Notes: generated by a model from the letters alone, not told the origin. A stretch of 64,000 nucleotides of DNA from Mycobacterium ostraviense (GCF_002705925.1 NZ_NKRE01000001.1:2351124-2415123); one strand, 5' to 3'; shown: positions 21,499 to 35,669, numbered from the stretch's first letter. A program made the numbers and translations.

Positions 21499-22168
21499 CC
21501 CGCGGACTCAGCTGCGACGGCACCAGATCCGCGTCGCCCGGCATGCACCACACGAAGACCCCGTCCTCGATTTCCACCGTGCAGGGCAGCCGTCGCCGGC
21601 GTTCGTCGCCGCGGCGCAGCGGCACGGTGACCGGGGCGGTGCGCAGCAGCTGCCAGCTGGCGGCGAATCCGGGATGCAGCGGAAGGTCGGTCACGTCGTC
21701 CTCGGCAACCCAGCGCAGCTCGGCGCTTTCCCGGTTGGGCACGGTGTGCAGCAACTCGTCGGTGTCGGCGACGACCGTCGTATAGGTCCAGGCCGTGCCG
21801 CGCGGGCTGGCCGTCACCAGCACCGCCCGCACGGTCAGGCGCTCGGCCGCCAGGCCCGCCTCTTCCCGGGCTTCGCGGACCGCGGTCTGTTCCGGAGTCT
21901 CATGGCTGTCCCGGGCACCGCCCGGCAAGCCCCAGGTGCCACCCTGATGGCTCCACACCGCCCGGTGCTGCAGCAGCACCGCGGGGCCGCCGTCGGGCAA
22001 CGGGGCCCGAAGCAGCAGCCCGGCCGAGCCGAATCGGCCCCAGTAGTGGGCGCCGTTGTCGGATACCACCCATCCGTCCCCGTCGCCCTGCACCAATTCA
22101 GGATATGCACGCGACGCCGCCGGGGACTTAGGGTAATTAAGTCTGCCTCCCCACATCTGTCGGCGCAT
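21470..22168 (-). CDS. mutT3: NUDIX hydrolase MutT3
   Basis: This encodes 232 residues from ATG at 22168; ATG at 22156 (MWGGRLNY) is an alternative. The NUDIX box reads [24 protein letters not shown] at about residues 83-106, with the metal-binding REAREE intact. The flanking [13 protein letters not shown] is typical of MutT3, which sanitises oxidised nucleotides such as 8-oxo-dGTP. The 3' end overlaps the thiE 3' end convergently by 29 bases. Confidence 0.93.
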   Translation of the reverse strand: MRRQMWGGRLNYPKSPAASRAYPELVQGDGDGWVVSDNGAHYWGRFGSAGLLLRAPLPDGGPAVLLQHRAVWSHQGGTWGLPGGARDSHETPEQTAVREAREEAGLAAERLTVRAVLVTASPRGTAWTYTTVVADTDELLHTVPNRESAELRWVAEDDVTDLPLHPGFAASWQLLRTAPVTVPLRRGDERRRRLPCTVEIEDGVFVWCMPGDADLVPSQLSPRVSSLLEALT

Positions 22169-22248
22169 TCTCTTAGAATTCGCTTATCCGGGTTGGTGAC
22201 TTCGCCGAACGAGCCGAATAGATATCGAAAGCTGAGGTCGGAGCAGAC

Positions 22249-23567
22249 GTGACGGTTGAGCTGGCGCACCCGTCGACCGAGCCGCTGGGATCGCGGTCGC
22301 CCGCCGAACCGGCCCATCCGCGCTGGTGGTTCGTCTCGACCACACCCGGGCGGATCCTGACCATCGGCATCGTGTTGGCAGCTCTGGGCGTGTCCAGCGC
22401 GTTCGCCACGTCGACGACGATCAACCACCGTCAGCAAGTGCTGACCACCGTGCTGGAACACACCGAGCCGCTGTCGTTTGCGGCCGGACGGCTCTACACC
22501 ACGTTGTCGGTGGCCGACGCCGCGGCAGCCACCGCGTTCATCGCCCAGGCCGAACCCCGCGCCGTCCGGCTGCGCTACGAGCAGGCCATCACCGACGCGG
22601 CGGTGGCGGTGACCCGCGCGTCGAGTGGGCTCACCGATGAGTCGTTGGTGCAATTGCTGGGCCGGATCAACGCTGAACTGGCGGTCTATACCGGCCTCAT
22701 CGAGATCGCGCGCACCAACAACCGGGCGGGTAACCCGGTCGGGTCGTCGTACCTGTCGGAGGCATCGGGGCTGATGCAGTCGACGATCCTGCCCGACGCG
22801 CAACAGCTGTACCAGGCGACGTCGGAACGGGTCGACCGGGAAACCACCGCGTCCACCCAGATCCCGGCTCCGGTGATCCTGGTCGTCACCACCACGGTGG
22901 CCTTCGGCGCCTTCTCGCACCGCTGGCTGGCCCGGCGCACCCGCAGACGGATCAATCCCGGTCTTGTCGTCGGTGCGCTCGGTATTCTCGTCATGGTGGT
23001 CTGGGTCGGAACCGCATTGACAATCTCTACGACGGCCAGCCGCAGCGCCAAAGACTCGGCGGCGGAGTCGCTGAAGATCGTCACCAACCTGGCGATCACC
23101 GCCCAGCAGGCGCGAGCCGACCAGACGCTGTCGCTGATCCGGCGCGGCGACGAAGAGATCCGCAAGCGGTCGTTCTACCAGCGCATCGAGGCCATGCATC
23201 ACCAGCTCGACGACTACATGGCCCGCCGCGACGCCGTCGACAAACCCGACTTGCTGGGTGCCGATCAGCTGCTCGTCCGCTGGCAGCAGGCCAACGACCG
23301 GATCAACTCCTACATATCGGTCGGCAACTATCGGGCCGCCATCCAGGTTGCGTTGGGCAAGGGCAAGGACGACGCCACGCCCGCGTTCGACAAGCTCGAC
23401 GAGGCGCTGACCAGGGCCATGGAGCAGAGCCGCCACCACCTTCGTGACGACGTGCTCAATGCGCGGCGGGGACTGGCCGGCGCCCAGGTTGGCGGCGTGG
23501 TGCTCAGTGTGGGCGCCGCCATTGCGGTCGCGCTCGGACTGTGGCCCAGATTGAAAGAATATCGGTG

Positions 23568-23568
<1 letters not shown>
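22249..23568 (+). CDS. glnX: transmembrane protein GlnX (Rv0412c homologue)
   Basis: This encodes 439 residues, the length I recall for Rv0412c. A cytoplasmic N-terminus leads into four hydrophobic segments (about 35-55, 205-225, 240-262 and 412-432). Between segments 1-2 and 3-4 are long helical stretches resembling chemoreceptor four-helix-bundle sensor domains. Published work links GlnX and the lipoprotein GlnH to control of PknG by external aspartate/glutamate. The stop overlaps the glnH ATG, and glnH overlaps pknG, so the three form one translationally coupled unit. Confidence 0.93.
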
Positions 23569-26842
<3,274 letters not shown>

Positions 26843-26920
26843 GTTTATGGGTGCTGGGACGCTGGGCCGGCGTCGTGGGCCGCGGTAAGCACATCTGCCA
26901 CATGAATCACTGTCTGGGGC

Positions 26921-26990
26921 GATGCGCAATTTGCCCACCTCGTAGCGACAACCTCACGCGCAGAACGGATTTGTCGCTATTAGGCGGGCA
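26921..26990. repeat. dispersed intergenic repeat, copy 1, with hairpin
   Basis: The sequence TGCCCACCTCGTAGCGACAA, continuing CCTCACGCG..AACGGATTTGTCG, has a close relative at about 46485-46540. A perfect 9-bp inverted repeat TAGCGACAA (26943-26951) / TTGTCGCTA (26971-26979) can form a hairpin. It lies about 100 bases past pknG, so it may also act as a terminator, though there is no T-run. Confidence 0.6.
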
Positions 26991-27090
26991 CGACGGACGC
27001 CGCGACCTCCTTGTGGCTGATGTGACTGACGTGATCGGCCGCCGTCTCGCCGGAAGTGCGGGTTTACTACCTCAGCATCGGGCTGGGGCG

Positions 27091-27210
27091 TCGAGTGTGC
27101 GCCCCGGGCGGCGACTGTGCGCCCCGGGCGTCGAGTGTGCGCCCCGGGCGGCGAGTGTGCGCCCCGGGCGGCGAGTGTGCGCCCCGGGCGGCGAGTGTGC
27201 GCCCCGGGCG
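27091..27210. repeat. six-copy 20-bp tandem repeat
   Basis: Exactly six 20-bp units of the form KCGASTGTGCGCCCCGGGCG run head to tail; the only differences are at the first base and at one position in unit 2 (GCGACTGTGC). No spacers separate the units, so this is a minisatellite (VNTR/MIRU-like) rather than a CRISPR. The unit contains CCCCGGG, giving regular SmaI-type palindromes. Confidence 0.9.
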
Positions 27211-27312
27211 TAAGAATCGCCCAAACACCGCCAAGGATGCACCGTCGACGCCATAGGCGCACACTGGGAACCCGCACTGCACAACCGAATTCCGCTCCGC
27301 CACCGCCGCGCC

Positions 27313-28173
27313 TCACCGCACAACCGAAGTCCGCTCCGTAACCGCCGCCCGTACCCGGCGCAGGATGTCCGTGGGGCGATCCTCGGCCACGACCCGGATG
27401 ATGACCCACCCCATCTGCTCGAGCAGCTCGACCCGTCGAATGTCCTTGACGTATTGCTGGCGGTCTCGTTGATGATGGTCGCCGTCGTATTCGACGGCGA
27501 CCATATAGTCCTCCCAGCCAAGGTCGAGGTAGGCAAACGGCATGCCATCGGCTCCCGGTACCGGTATCTGCGTGCGCGGTCGCGGGAATCCCGCATCGAT
27601 CAGCAGTAGCCGCAGATAGCTTTCCCTCGGTGATTGTGCGCCGGGGTCGACGAGCTCCAACGCAGTCTCCAGCTGTCGCAGTCCGCGCGCCCCGGGATGA
27701 CGGCCGGCGACACACAGCACATCGTCCACCTTGAAACCCGTCGCCCGAGCCAGCGCGTCCAGCCGGACGACAGCCGAGCGGACCGCTCCGCGCCGGCCAA
27801 TGTCGAAGGCAGTGCGCTCGGGTGTGGTGACTGCGCGACCGTCCACGATCTGCATTTCGCCGTCGCTCAGCACGTCGCGGCGGGTCAGCACACCACGCGG
27901 CGGCCGGGACTTGACACAAATCAGCTCAACGGGGAAGTCGTCGGGAATCCATCTGGCCCCGTGCACCGCCGCGGCCGCCGCACCCGCTATCACCGCCGAA
28001 CCACGCGACCACAGCCAAGCAGCAGCAATGCGCTGCTTGAAAGACAACTGCGCCCGTCGCGAGAGGTAAACATTCGGCAGCACTGCCCGGTACTGCGTGC
28101 GAAGCTGATGCCGGGTCAAGGCTCCTGACGCCAACGCCGCGCTGCCGAGGAATGGTGCCTGCGAATCCCACAT
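27313..28173 (-). CDS. AbiEi-antitoxin-like / DUF559-type protein
   Basis: This encodes 286 residues from ATG at 28173 (MWDSQAPFLG); the upstream extension looks non-coding. The N-terminal part (about 1-110) resembles the winged-helix AbiEi-type antitoxin N-domain found in many actinobacterial proteins (LTRHQLRTQYRAVLPNVYLS, WIPDDFPVELICV). The C-terminal part carries an endonuclease-like core VAVEYDGDHHQRDRQQYVKDIRR, as in DUF559/Vsr-fold proteins. No toxin gene of the AbiEii type is adjacent, so a toxin-antitoxin role is not supported. It may be a nuclease or a DNA-binding protein of unknown function. Confidence 0.75.
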   Translation of the reverse strand: MWDSQAPFLGSAALASGALTRHQLRTQYRAVLPNVYLSRRAQLSFKQRIAAAWLWSRGSAVIAGAAAAAVHGARWIPDDFPVELICVKSRPPRGVLTRRDVLSDGEMQIVDGRAVTTPERTAFDIGRRGAVRSAVVRLDALARATGFKVDDVLCVAGRHPGARGLRQLETALELVDPGAQSPRESYLRLLLIDAGFPRPRTQIPVPGADGMPFAYLDLGWEDYMVAVEYDGDHHQRDRQQYVKDIRRVELLEQMGWVIIRVVAEDRPTDILRRVRAAVTERTSVVR

Positions 28174-28312
28174 GCCGCAGAGGATGGCACGTCGACCGCC
28201 AACAGCGATTCCGCGTATCCACAGGCTTGAAATCGACCGCGATCTCGAAGCCACTCGGCGGCACACACGGCAAACATAGTGAGAACACAGCTTCGCCCGT
28301 CACAGTTTGAAC

Positions 28313-29623
28313 ATGGCCGGGCAATCCGCGCGGTGGATCACCACGGCCCGACTCCTGCGCCGGGCCGGGTTCGGGGTGAGCGGCGTCGAGGTGGACGCGG
28401 TGGCCGGTCAAGTCTGGCCCGCCTACCTCGACGCCGCCCTGGCCAGCGACCCCGACGCGGACCTGGGCGCGCGAGAAACTCCGATGCCCGAACTGACCGC
28501 GCCGCGGCCCCCGGGCAAAAGGGCAACGCCGGCGGCTCGCGAAGAGTTCACCCGCGAGCTGGCCGAGCAGCAGGCTGAGTTGTCCGGATGGTGGCTGCGC
28601 CGCATGGTCGCCGTCCGGCAGCCGCTACGTGAAAAGCTGACCCTGTTGTGGCACAACCACTTTGCCACTTCGGCGCGGAAAGTCCGGGCCCCGGCATATC
28701 TGGCAGCGCAAAACCAGAAGCTGCGCACCCTGGCACTGGGCGACTTCCGCACGCTGGCCGACACCATGCTCACCGACGCCGCGATGCTGCGCTGGCTGGA
28801 CGGGCACAGCAATACCGCCAGTGCCGCCAACGAAAACCTGGCCCGGGAATTCATGGAACTGTTCGCGCTGGGCCACGGCAACGGCTACACCGAGGACGAC
28901 GTGCGGGCCGGTGCCCGCGCGCTGACCGGGTGGGTCATCGGCGCCGACGGTCGGACGTCGATGCTGCCCAGGCGCCACGACTTCACCCCCAAGACGCTGT
29001 TCGGCGTTACCGGCAACTTCGATGCCGCCGGGTTCTGCGACACCGTGCTCGCCCAGCCCAGGTCGGCGCAGTACGTCGCGGGCCGGTTGTGGCAGCAGTT
29101 GGCCTCCGACGAACCGCCGCCCTCAGCGGTGCTCGACCGACTGGTCGTCGCCTACGACCCGGAACGCGACCTGCGCGCCCTGACCCGGGCCGTGCTGACC
29201 GACGACGAGTTCACGGGTAGTCACGCGACGGTCGTCACCACTCCTGTCGAATGGCTGGTAGGCGTCATCCGGTCGCTTCGGGTCCCGGTCGACAACCACC
29301 TCAACCTGAGCGAGGGAACACTCAAGGCGCTGGGACAACGGCCCTTCTTCCCCCCGGACGTCGCCGGCTGGCCGCGGGGCCAGGTGTGGCTGTCCACCGC
29401 GTCCGCCAGGACGCGACTGTGCGTCGCCCTGCACTTGGCGAACGCCGCCGACCTGTCAGCCGTCGAAAACACCGCGGCGCAAGACCGTATCGACGCCGTC
29501 GGCTATCTGATCGGCGTGGGCGCGTGGACCGACCGGAGCGCCCGCGCGCTCGGGCCGCTGGTGCGCCGCCCACCCCAGCTGGTCGCCGCCGCCGTCAACA
29601 CACCGGAATACCTGACGTCATGA
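28313..29623 (+). CDS. DUF1800 family protein
   Basis: This encodes 436 residues from ATG at 28313. The DUF1800 signature is clear: RWITTARLLRRAGFGVSG, WWLRRMVAVRQPLREKLTLLWHNHFATSARKV, ENLAREFMELFALGHGNGYTEDDV, ARALTGWV and the terminal FFPPDVAGWPRGQVWLS. The family is almost always encoded next to DUF1501, as here, with a start-stop overlap. The molecular role is not established. There is no signal peptide, whereas the DUF1501 partner has a Tat-like one. Confidence 0.88.
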   Translation: MAGQSARWITTARLLRRAGFGVSGVEVDAVAGQVWPAYLDAALASDPDADLGARETPMPELTAPRPPGKRATPAAREEFTRELAEQQAELSGWWLRRMVAVRQPLREKLTLLWHNHFATSARKVRAPAYLAAQNQKLRTLALGDFRTLADTMLTDAAMLRWLDGHSNTASAANENLAREFMELFALGHGNGYTEDDVRAGARALTGWVIGADGRTSMLPRRHDFTPKTLFGVTGNFDAAGFCDTVLAQPRSAQYVAGRLWQQLASDEPPPSAVLDRLVVAYDPERDLRALTRAVLTDDEFTGSHATVVTTPVEWLVGVIRSLRVPVDNHLNLSEGTLKALGQRPFFPPDVAGWPRGQVWLSTASARTRLCVALHLANAADLSAVENTAAQDRIDAVGYLIGVGAWTDRSARALGPLVRRPPQLVAAAVNTPEYLTS

Positions 29624-30449
29624 TCAACCGCCGCAGGTTCCTGATCGCCAGCGCCGGCGTCGGCGCGGCCGGTTTGTTCTCCGGAGCGGTGGCGGTCAGC
29701 TGGCGCGATCTGCAGCACGCGGCCTACGACCGGCCCTTGCCCGACGACGCCGGCGTGCTGGTCATTGTCACACTCTACGGCGGCAACGACGGGATCAACA
29801 CCGTAATCCCCTACGCCGACAACGCATATCACGACGCCCGTCCCGAACTCGCCTACGTTGCCGGCGATGTCTTGCCACTGGACGGACAACTGGGCCTCAA
29901 CCCGGGACTGCGCGCTCTGGCGCAACTATGGCAGCGGCGGCAGCTCGCGATCGTGTGCGGCGTCGGCTATCCGAAGCCCGACCACAGCCACTTCCGGTCC
30001 ATGGACATCTGGCAAACCGCATCACCGGCCGAACCGGTTTCGACGGGCTGGATCGGCCGCTGGCTCGATGCCACCGACCCGCTGCGCGCGGTCAACATCG
30101 GTGCCGTGCTGCCTCCACTGGCGGTGAGCGAAAAGCACACCGCCGCGGCGTTCGCGTCCATCAAGCCGGAAAGCGCCCACAATTCGCTGGCCACCCAGCT
30201 GAACATGGTGGCCGGCGCTCTCAAGGCGCGGGTGCCCACCCGCGTCTACACCGTGCAGCTCGGCAGATTCGACACCCACGCCGACGAACGCGACACCCAA
30301 CAGCGGCTCCTGCAGACCTTCGACGAAGCCGTCAGCGGGTTCCCACCACCGACTTTCGCGACATCTACTACGAGCTGCTGGTACACACCCTCGGAACCGA
30401 CCCGGCACCGTCAGTCGGAACCGGCCGGACGAGCCTCGGTTTCCTGTAG
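29620..30449 (+). pseudogene. DUF1501 protein with Tat signal, internally deleted and frameshifted
   Basis: It begins with ATG at 29620 inside the DUF1800 stop. The N-terminus has a Tat-like signal (NRRRFLIASAGVGAAGLFSG). The family blocks VLVIVTLYGGNDGINTVIPY, GVGYPKPDHSHFRSMDIWQ and GWIGRWLD follow. After FDEAVSGF (about 30340) the frame changes; the typical C-terminus TDFRDIYYELLVHTLGTDP..SLGFL is found immediately afterwards in another frame, ending at TAG 30449. The usual segment between these (roughly a hundred residues, including the conserved Tyr-Ser-Glu-Phe-Gly-Arg region) is absent, so a non-multiple-of-three deletion has occurred at about 30340-30350. The end overlaps the ackA 3' end on the other strand. 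Confidence 0.85.
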
Positions 30450-31583
30450 GCAGTCGCGGGCGATGGCCAGTTCCTCGTTGGTGGGGATCACCAGTACCGC
30501 GATCGGCGAGCCCTCCGACGAAATCTGTCGCGGCCCGCCGGTTGGACTGGCGTTGCGCTTCTCGTCGACTTCGATGCCGAGCTCAGCCATTCCGGCCAGC
30601 GCGTCGCGACGCACCGAGCTGTCGTGCTCGCCGATGCCCGCCGTGAACGTCAGCACGTCGGTGTGTCCCAGCACCGCCAGGTAAGCACCGATGTACTTGC
30701 GCAACCGGTGGATGAACACGTCGTAGGCCAATCGCGCTGCACCGTCCCCTTTTTCGATCAGCGCGTGCAACCGCCGAAAATCGCGCTCACCGGCCAGTCC
30801 CAACATCCCCGACCGGTGGTTGAGCATCGACTCGATCTCGTCCACACCCATGTTCGCGTTGCGCCACAAGTACCACATGATGCTGGGATCCACGTCACCG
30901 CTGCGGGTACCCATCACCAAACCCTCCAAAGGGGTCAGGCCCATGGAGGTCTCTACCGGTCGGCCGGCGGCGATCGCCGACGCCGACGCACCGTTACCCA
31001 GATGCAGCACAATCTGATTCAGGGATTCCAGCGGCCGGCCCAAGAAGGCGGCGGCCCGCTCGCTGACGTAGCGGTGCGACGTGCCGTGAAATCCGTAACG
31101 GCGGATCTGCCATGCCTTTGCCACGTTCCGGTCGATCGCGTAGGTCGCCGCCGCAGCGGGCAGCTCATGGAAAAACGCCGTGTCAAACACCGCGACGTGC
31201 GGGACGTCGGCCAGCATGGCGCGCGCCACCTTGATGCACAGCACCGCCGGCGGGTTGTGCAGCGGTGCCAGCACCGACAGCTCCTCGAGCCTGTCGACCA
31301 CCGCATCGTCGAGAACTGTCGGCCGGTGAAAATCATTGCCGCCGTGAACCACCCGGTGTCCGACCGCCACCAGGCCACAGGTGCGCACGTCAATGCCGTC
31401 CTCGGACAACATGTCGAACGCACGATGCAGCGCCGTGTCGTGGTCGGGCACCGCGGACGACGATTCGCCGATCCGCTCGATATTGCCGGCCGCCCGTGAG
31501 ATACCCGACACCGGATCGATCAACTGAAACTTCAGTGACGACGAGCCGGAATTGAGCACCAGCACCAGGCGGCTACTGGCCAT
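30411..31583 (-). CDS. ackA: acetate kinase AckA
   Basis: This encodes 390 residues from ATG at 31583, overlapping the pta stop. It interconverts acetyl phosphate and ADP with acetate and ATP. Motifs are intact: [12 protein letters not shown] at the N-terminus, [33 protein letters not shown] and [10 protein letters not shown]. Its 3' end overlaps the decayed DUF1501 gene convergently. Third gene of fgd1-pta-ackA. Confidence 0.96.
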   Translation of the reverse strand: MASSRLVLVLNSGSSSLKFQLIDPVSGISRAAGNIERIGESSSAVPDHDTALHRAFDMLSEDGIDVRTCGLVAVGHRVVHGGNDFHRPTVLDDAVVDRLEELSVLAPLHNPPAVLCIKVARAMLADVPHVAVFDTAFFHELPAAAATYAIDRNVAKAWQIRRYGFHGTSHRYVSERAAAFLGRPLESLNQIVLHLGNGASASAIAAGRPVETSMGLTPLEGLVMGTRSGDVDPSIMWYLWRNANMGVDEIESMLNHRSGMLGLAGERDFRRLHALIEKGDGAARLAYDVFIHRLRKYIGAYLAVLGHTDVLTFTAGIGEHDSSVRRDALAGMAELGIEVDEKRNASPTGGPRQISSEGSPIAVLVIPTNEELAIARDCLQETEARPAGSD

Positions 31584-33669
31584 CGTCGATCCCCTGTGCC
31601 TGAATTGCGGTAATGGCAACCGTGTTGACGATGTCCTCGATCAACGCCCCGCGCGACAGGTCGTTCACCGGCTTGCGCAGGCCCTGTAGCACCGGGCCGA
31701 TCGCGATGGCTCCCGCTGAACGCTGCACCGCTTTGTAGGTGTTGTTGCCGGTGTTGAGGTCGGGAAAGATCAGCACCGTCGCCCGGCCGGCCACCGGCGA
31801 GTCGTGCATCTTGGCGGCCGCGACCGCGGGGTCAACCGCGGCGTCGTATTGGATGGGCCCCTCGACCAGCAGCAGCGGCTCTCGTGAGCGAACCAACTCC
31901 GTTGCCGTCCTGACCTTTTCGACGTCGGCCCCGGTCCCCGAGGCCCCGGTGGAGTAGGACAGCATGGCCACCCGCGGTTCGATGCCGAACTGCGCGGCGG
32001 TGCGCGCCGAGCAGATGGCGATATCGGCCAGCTGTTCGGGCGTCGGGTTCGGCACGATCGCGCAGTCACCATAGGCCAGCACCCGATCGGGCAGGCACAT
32101 CAAAAAGATGCTGGACACCGTGGAGATGCCCGGTGCCGTTCTGATGATCTCCAGCGCCGGGCGGACGGTGTGCGCCGTGGTGTGGGCGGCTCCGGATACC
32201 ATGCCGTCGACATGGGAGTTGTATACCAGCATGGTGCCGAAATACGATACGTCACACATCATTTCACGTGCCAGCTCGGCGGTGATGCCGTGCGATTTCC
32301 GCAACTCGGCATATTGCTCGGCGAAGTGGTCGCACAACGGGCTGGTGCGCGGGTCTAGCACCACGGCCTGGTCCAGATCCACACCGAGTTCGGCTGCGCG
32401 CGGCCGGATCTGAGCCTCCTCGCCGAGGATCGTCAGGTCGGCGATGCCGCGCTGCAGCAGCCGGCCGGCGGATTTGAGGATGCGGTCGTCGTCACCTTCT
32501 GGAAGCACGATGTGTTTGCGATCCGAACGGGCCCGCTGCTGCAGACCATAGGTGAACATCTGCGGTGTGGTGACGGTCGGGATCGGGATGGCAAGGTGGG
32601 TCATTAGGTCGGCGGCATCGACGTGGCGGTCCATCAGCTCCAGCGCGGTGTCGATCTTGCGCTGCGAGGTCGCGGTGAGCCGGCCCCGAGCCGCCGCGGC
32701 GGCGCTGGCCGTCTCGTAGGTACCCAACGTGGTGGCGATGATCGGCAACCTCAGGCGCAGCCCCGACACCAGCGCCGCGATCGACGGATGCAGGTCGAAC
32801 CCACCGTTGAGCACGATGCACGACAGCGACGGAAATCCTTCGGCCGCATGGGCGCTGGCGACGGCCAGCACCACGTCCGAGCGATCGCCCGGGGTGATCA
32901 CCGCCATACCGTCGCTCAGCCGCTCCAACACATGATCGGCGGTCATCCCGGCCACCAACACGTCCATCACCTCGCGGCTGCGCAGCGGCGTCTCACCGCT
33001 GATCGCGGTCCCGTTGACCGCCTTCTCCAATTCGGCCACCGTCGGCGCCGACAGCAGTGGCTCTTCGGGCAGCACATAGCTGGGCGGGCCGAGAGCGCGC
33101 AGCGCTTCGGCCACGGCCGCCAGCTCCGCCGGGTCGCAGCGGTTGGCCACCACCGCCGCGGTGTGCGCATGCTGGGCCGACAACTCGGCCAGACACACCC
33201 CGACGACGCTGACCGCCTGCTCGGCGGTGCGACCCTTGGCGCTGACCGCCAACAGCACCGGCACACCGAGATTGACCGCGATGCGGGCGTTGACCGACAG
33301 TTCGGTGGGGGTGGCGACGTCGGTGTAGTCGCTGCCGACGATCACCACCGCGTCGCACTTGTGCGCCATCGCGTGGTACGAGGCGACGATGTCGGTGATC
33401 GCGGTATCGGTGTCGGCGTGCAGGTCTTGGTAGGTCACGCCCACGCATTGCTCGTAGGGCAGGCCCGCGGTGGTGTGCTCCAGAAGCAGTTCCAGGAGGT
33501 AGTCGCGCGCACCGGATGCTCGCGTAAGTGGCCGGAACACACCGACTTTGGCGACCGTCGCGGTCAACCGGTGCAGAATCCCCAGCGCGATCGTCGCCTT
33601 ACCGGACGCAGGTTCGGGCGCAGCGATGTAGATCGCAGTGGTACCCGGGGCCCGGGAGCTGGAGGACAC
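31573..33669 (-). CDS. pta: phosphate acetyltransferase Pta
   Basis: This encodes 698 residues. The N-terminal part resembles the P-loop/BioD-like domain ([18 protein letters not shown]), a DRTGG-like middle region follows ([20 protein letters not shown]), and the C-terminal PTA domain begins at about 370 ([23 protein letters not shown]) and ends with [25 protein letters not shown]. This is the long multidomain Pta form, as in M. tuberculosis (690 residues by recollection). It ends 10 bases inside ackA and starts 7 bases after the fgd1 stop. Confidence 0.96.
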   Translation of the reverse strand: MSSSSRAPGTTAIYIAAPEPASGKATIALGILHRLTATVAKVGVFRPLTRASGARDYLLELLLEHTTAGLPYEQCVGVTYQDLHADTDTAITDIVASYHAMAHKCDAVVIVGSDYTDVATPTELSVNARIAVNLGVPVLLAVSAKGRTAEQAVSVVGVCLAELSAQHAHTAAVVANRCDPAELAAVAEALRALGPPSYVLPEEPLLSAPTVAELEKAVNGTAISGETPLRSREVMDVLVAGMTADHVLERLSDGMAVITPGDRSDVVLAVASAHAAEGFPSLSCIVLNGGFDLHPSIAALVSGLRLRLPIIATTLGTYETASAAAAARGRLTATSQRKIDTALELMDRHVDAADLMTHLAIPIPTVTTPQMFTYGLQQRARSDRKHIVLPEGDDDRILKSAGRLLQRGIADLTILGEEAQIRPRAAELGVDLDQAVVLDPRTSPLCDHFAEQYAELRKSHGITAELAREMMCDVSYFGTMLVYNSHVDGMVSGAAHTTAHTVRPALEIIRTAPGISTVSSIFLMCLPDRVLAYGDCAIVPNPTPEQLADIAICSARTAAQFGIEPRVAMLSYSTGASGTGADVEKVRTATELVRSREPLLLVEGPIQYDAAVDPAVAAAKMHDSPVAGRATVLIFPDLNTGNNTYKAVQRSAGAIAIGPVLQGLRKPVNDLSRGALIEDIVNTVAITAIQAQGIDDGQ

Positions 33670-33676
33670 CTGCCGT

Positions 33677-34687
33677 TCAGCCCAGCCGTCGCAGCCGGGG
33701 TGCCAGGTCGGTTTCGAACAGCTGCAGGAACCGGCGCTGGTCGTGCCCAGGCGCGTGGAACACCAGATGCTTGAGGCCCCACGTCACGTACTGGCCCACC
33801 TTCTCCACGGCTTCGTCCGGGTCGGAGGCCACGATCCAGCGTTTGGCGATCTGCTCGATCGGCAGGGCGTCGGCGGCCTTCTCCATCTCGATCGGGTCGT
33901 CGATGCTGTGCTTCTGTTCGGCGGTCAGCGACAGCGGCGCCCAGAACCGGGTGTTGTTCAAAGCCAACTCCGGGTCGGGGTCGTAAGAGATCTTGATTTC
34001 GATCATCTTGTCGATGTCGTCGGCGTCGCGGTTGGCCGCGGCCGCGCCTTCCAAGACGCCCGGAATCAGCTTTTCGGTGTAGAGTTCTTCGCCCTTGCCG
34101 GACGTGCAGATGAAGCCGTCGCCGGCGCGTCCGGCGTATTTGGCCACCGCCGGACCGCCGGCGGCGATGTAGACCGGCACGCCGCCTTCGGGCACGTCGT
34201 AGATCGAGGCGCCTTTGAGCCGGTAGTACTCGCCGTCGAAATCCACGCGGTCGCCGCGCCATAGTTCGCGCATCAGCCGCACCGATTCGCGCAGCCGGGC
34301 GAACCGCTCCTTGAATTCCGGCCAGACCCCTTCGTATCCGGTGGCGATCTCGTTCAGCGCCTCGCCGGTGCCCACGCCGAGGAAGACCCGGCCCGGGTAC
34401 AGACAACCCATGGTGGCGAAGGCCTGCGCGATGACGGCGGGGTTGTAGCGGAAGGTCGGCGTGAGCACCGAAGTGCCCAGCAGCAGCCGCGTGGTGCGTT
34501 CGCCGACGGCAGTCATCCACGACAACGAGAACGGCGCGTGCCCGCCCTTGTGGCGCCACGGCTGGAAGTGGTCACTGACGGTGGCGCTGTCCATGCCGTG
34601 CGCTTCGGCGGCGACGGCAAGCTCGACGAGCTCGCGCGGGGCGAATTGTTCAGCCGATGCCTTGTATCCGAGTTTGAGTTCAGCCAC
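33677..34687 (-). CDS. fgd1: F420-dependent glucose-6-phosphate dehydrogenase Fgd1
   Basis: This encodes 336 residues, the usual length. A luciferase-like TIM barrel that oxidises glucose-6-phosphate and reduces coenzyme F420. Recognised blocks are [63 protein letters not shown] and [13 protein letters not shown], including the HFQPW segment near the active-site His and Trp. First gene of a unit with pta and ackA. Confidence 0.97.
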   Translation of the reverse strand: MAELKLGYKASAEQFAPRELVELAVAAEAHGMDSATVSDHFQPWRHKGGHAPFSLSWMTAVGERTTRLLLGTSVLTPTFRYNPAVIAQAFATMGCLYPGRVFLGVGTGEALNEIATGYEGVWPEFKERFARLRESVRLMRELWRGDRVDFDGEYYRLKGASIYDVPEGGVPVYIAAGGPAVAKYAGRAGDGFICTSGKGEELYTEKLIPGVLEGAAAANRDADDIDKMIEIKISYDPDPELALNNTRFWAPLSLTAEQKHSIDDPIEMEKAADALPIEQIAKRWIVASDPDEAVEKVGQYVTWGLKHLVFHAPGHDQRRFLQLFETDLAPRLRRLG

Positions 34688-34814
34688 TCGTTCTTTCTAC
34701 TCCTGGGCCCGGCGAGCCGGTGTCAGTGCCGCACCGAAACCAGGCGTGAGCGCCGCAGCCGAACGGCGCCTCGGACGGCGCAGAGCCGGCTCCGGCCGTG
34801 GCGATAATCGGTTG

Positions 34815-34846
34815 TTGACACTCAAACGCGTTGCAGCCGTTACGCT
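34815..34846 (+). promoter_or_regulatory. possible promoter for the metallo-beta-lactamase-fold gene
   Basis: TTGACA at 34815-34820 and TACGCT at 34841-34846 resemble sigma-A elements 44 bases before the ATG at 34890. The 20-bp spacing is longer than the usual 17-18, so support is moderate to weak. Confidence 0.3.
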
Positions 34847-34889
34847 GATCACGCGGTTATCGGGCTGGCAATGCCTTGACGGAGGAGAC

Positions 34890-35654
34890 ATGGCCCACCA
34901 GCTGAAGACGGAGCTTGTTCAGGTCACCGAGAAGGTTCACCTGGCCCATGGGCACGCGGTCAACTGGGTGCTGATCACCGACGACACCGGGGTGATGTTG
35001 ATCGACGCCGGTTATCCCGGCGATCGCGAGGAGGTGCTGGGGTCGCTGCGCCTGTTGGGCTATCAGCCCGGGGATGTGCGCGCGATTCTGCTGACCCACG
35101 CGCACATCGACCACCTGGGCACCGCGATCTGGTTCGCCCGAGAGCATCACACCCCGGTGTACTGCCACGCCGACGAGGTCGGGCACGCCAAGCGCGAGTA
35201 CCTGGAGCAGGTGTCGATACTCGATGTCACACTGCGCATCTGGCGGCCCCGCTGGGCGGTGTGGACCGTTCATGTGGTGCGCAACGGCGGCCTGGTCCGC
35301 GACGGCATCCCGACGACACAGCCGTTGACCGCCGAGGTGGCCGCGGGGCTGCCGGGCCATCCGATGGCGATCTTCACTCCCGGGCACACGAACGGGCATT
35401 GCTCGTATCTGGTCGACGGCGTACTGGCCAGCGGCGACGCCCTGATCACCGGTCATCCCCTGCTGCGCCGCGCCGGGCCGCAGCTGCTGCCGGCGGTGTT
35501 CAGCTACAGCCAGCAGAACTGCATCCGCAGCCTGTCGGCGCTGGCCCTGCTGGAAACCGAGATCCTGGCGCCCGGTCACGGTGAGCTGTGGCGCGGCCCG
35601 ATCCGTGCGGCCACCGACGAGGCCCTGAAGCGAGCGGGGGCGTTGGCCCGCTGA
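34890..35654 (+). CDS. metallo-beta-lactamase-fold hydrolase, Rv0406c homologue
   Basis: This encodes 254 residues from ATG at 34890, preceded by GGAGG. The zinc motif LTHAHIDHLGTA is a standard HxHxDH site, with later ligands in TPGHTNGHCSYL, GDALI and APGHGELW. It lacks a signal peptide. The family covers glyoxalase II-like and related hydrolases; the substrate is unknown. It is transcribed away from fgd1 and faces the small peptide ORF at 35670. Confidence 0.93.
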   Translation: MAHQLKTELVQVTEKVHLAHGHAVNWVLITDDTGVMLIDAGYPGDREEVLGSLRLLGYQPGDVRAILLTHAHIDHLGTAIWFAREHHTPVYCHADEVGHAKREYLEQVSILDVTLRIWRPRWAVWTVHVVRNGGLVRDGIPTTQPLTAEVAAGLPGHPMAIFTPGHTNGHCSYLVDGVLASGDALITGHPLLRRAGPQLLPAVFSYSQQNCIRSLSALALLETEILAPGHGELWRGPIRAATDEALKRAGALAR

Positions 35655-35669
35655 TCAAGGGCGACCCGC

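Larger units (their letters stand above)
26843..27312. other. 470-base intergenic region with two kinds of repeats
   Basis: Between convergent pknG and the AbiEi-like gene there is no convincing ORF. It holds a dispersed intergenic repeat with a hairpin (26921-26990) and a six-copy tandem 20-mer (27091-27210), both listed separately. The remainder is ordinary GC-rich sequence. Confidence 0.7.

Noticed and set aside
27091..27210. CRISPR array
   Set aside because: The units are contiguous 20-mers with no unique spacers and no cas genes nearby; it is a minisatellite.
27313..28173. Type IV toxin-antitoxin system
   Set aside because: Only an AbiEi-like protein is present; no AbiEii-type nucleotidyltransferase toxin is adjacent, and its C-terminus is endonuclease-like.
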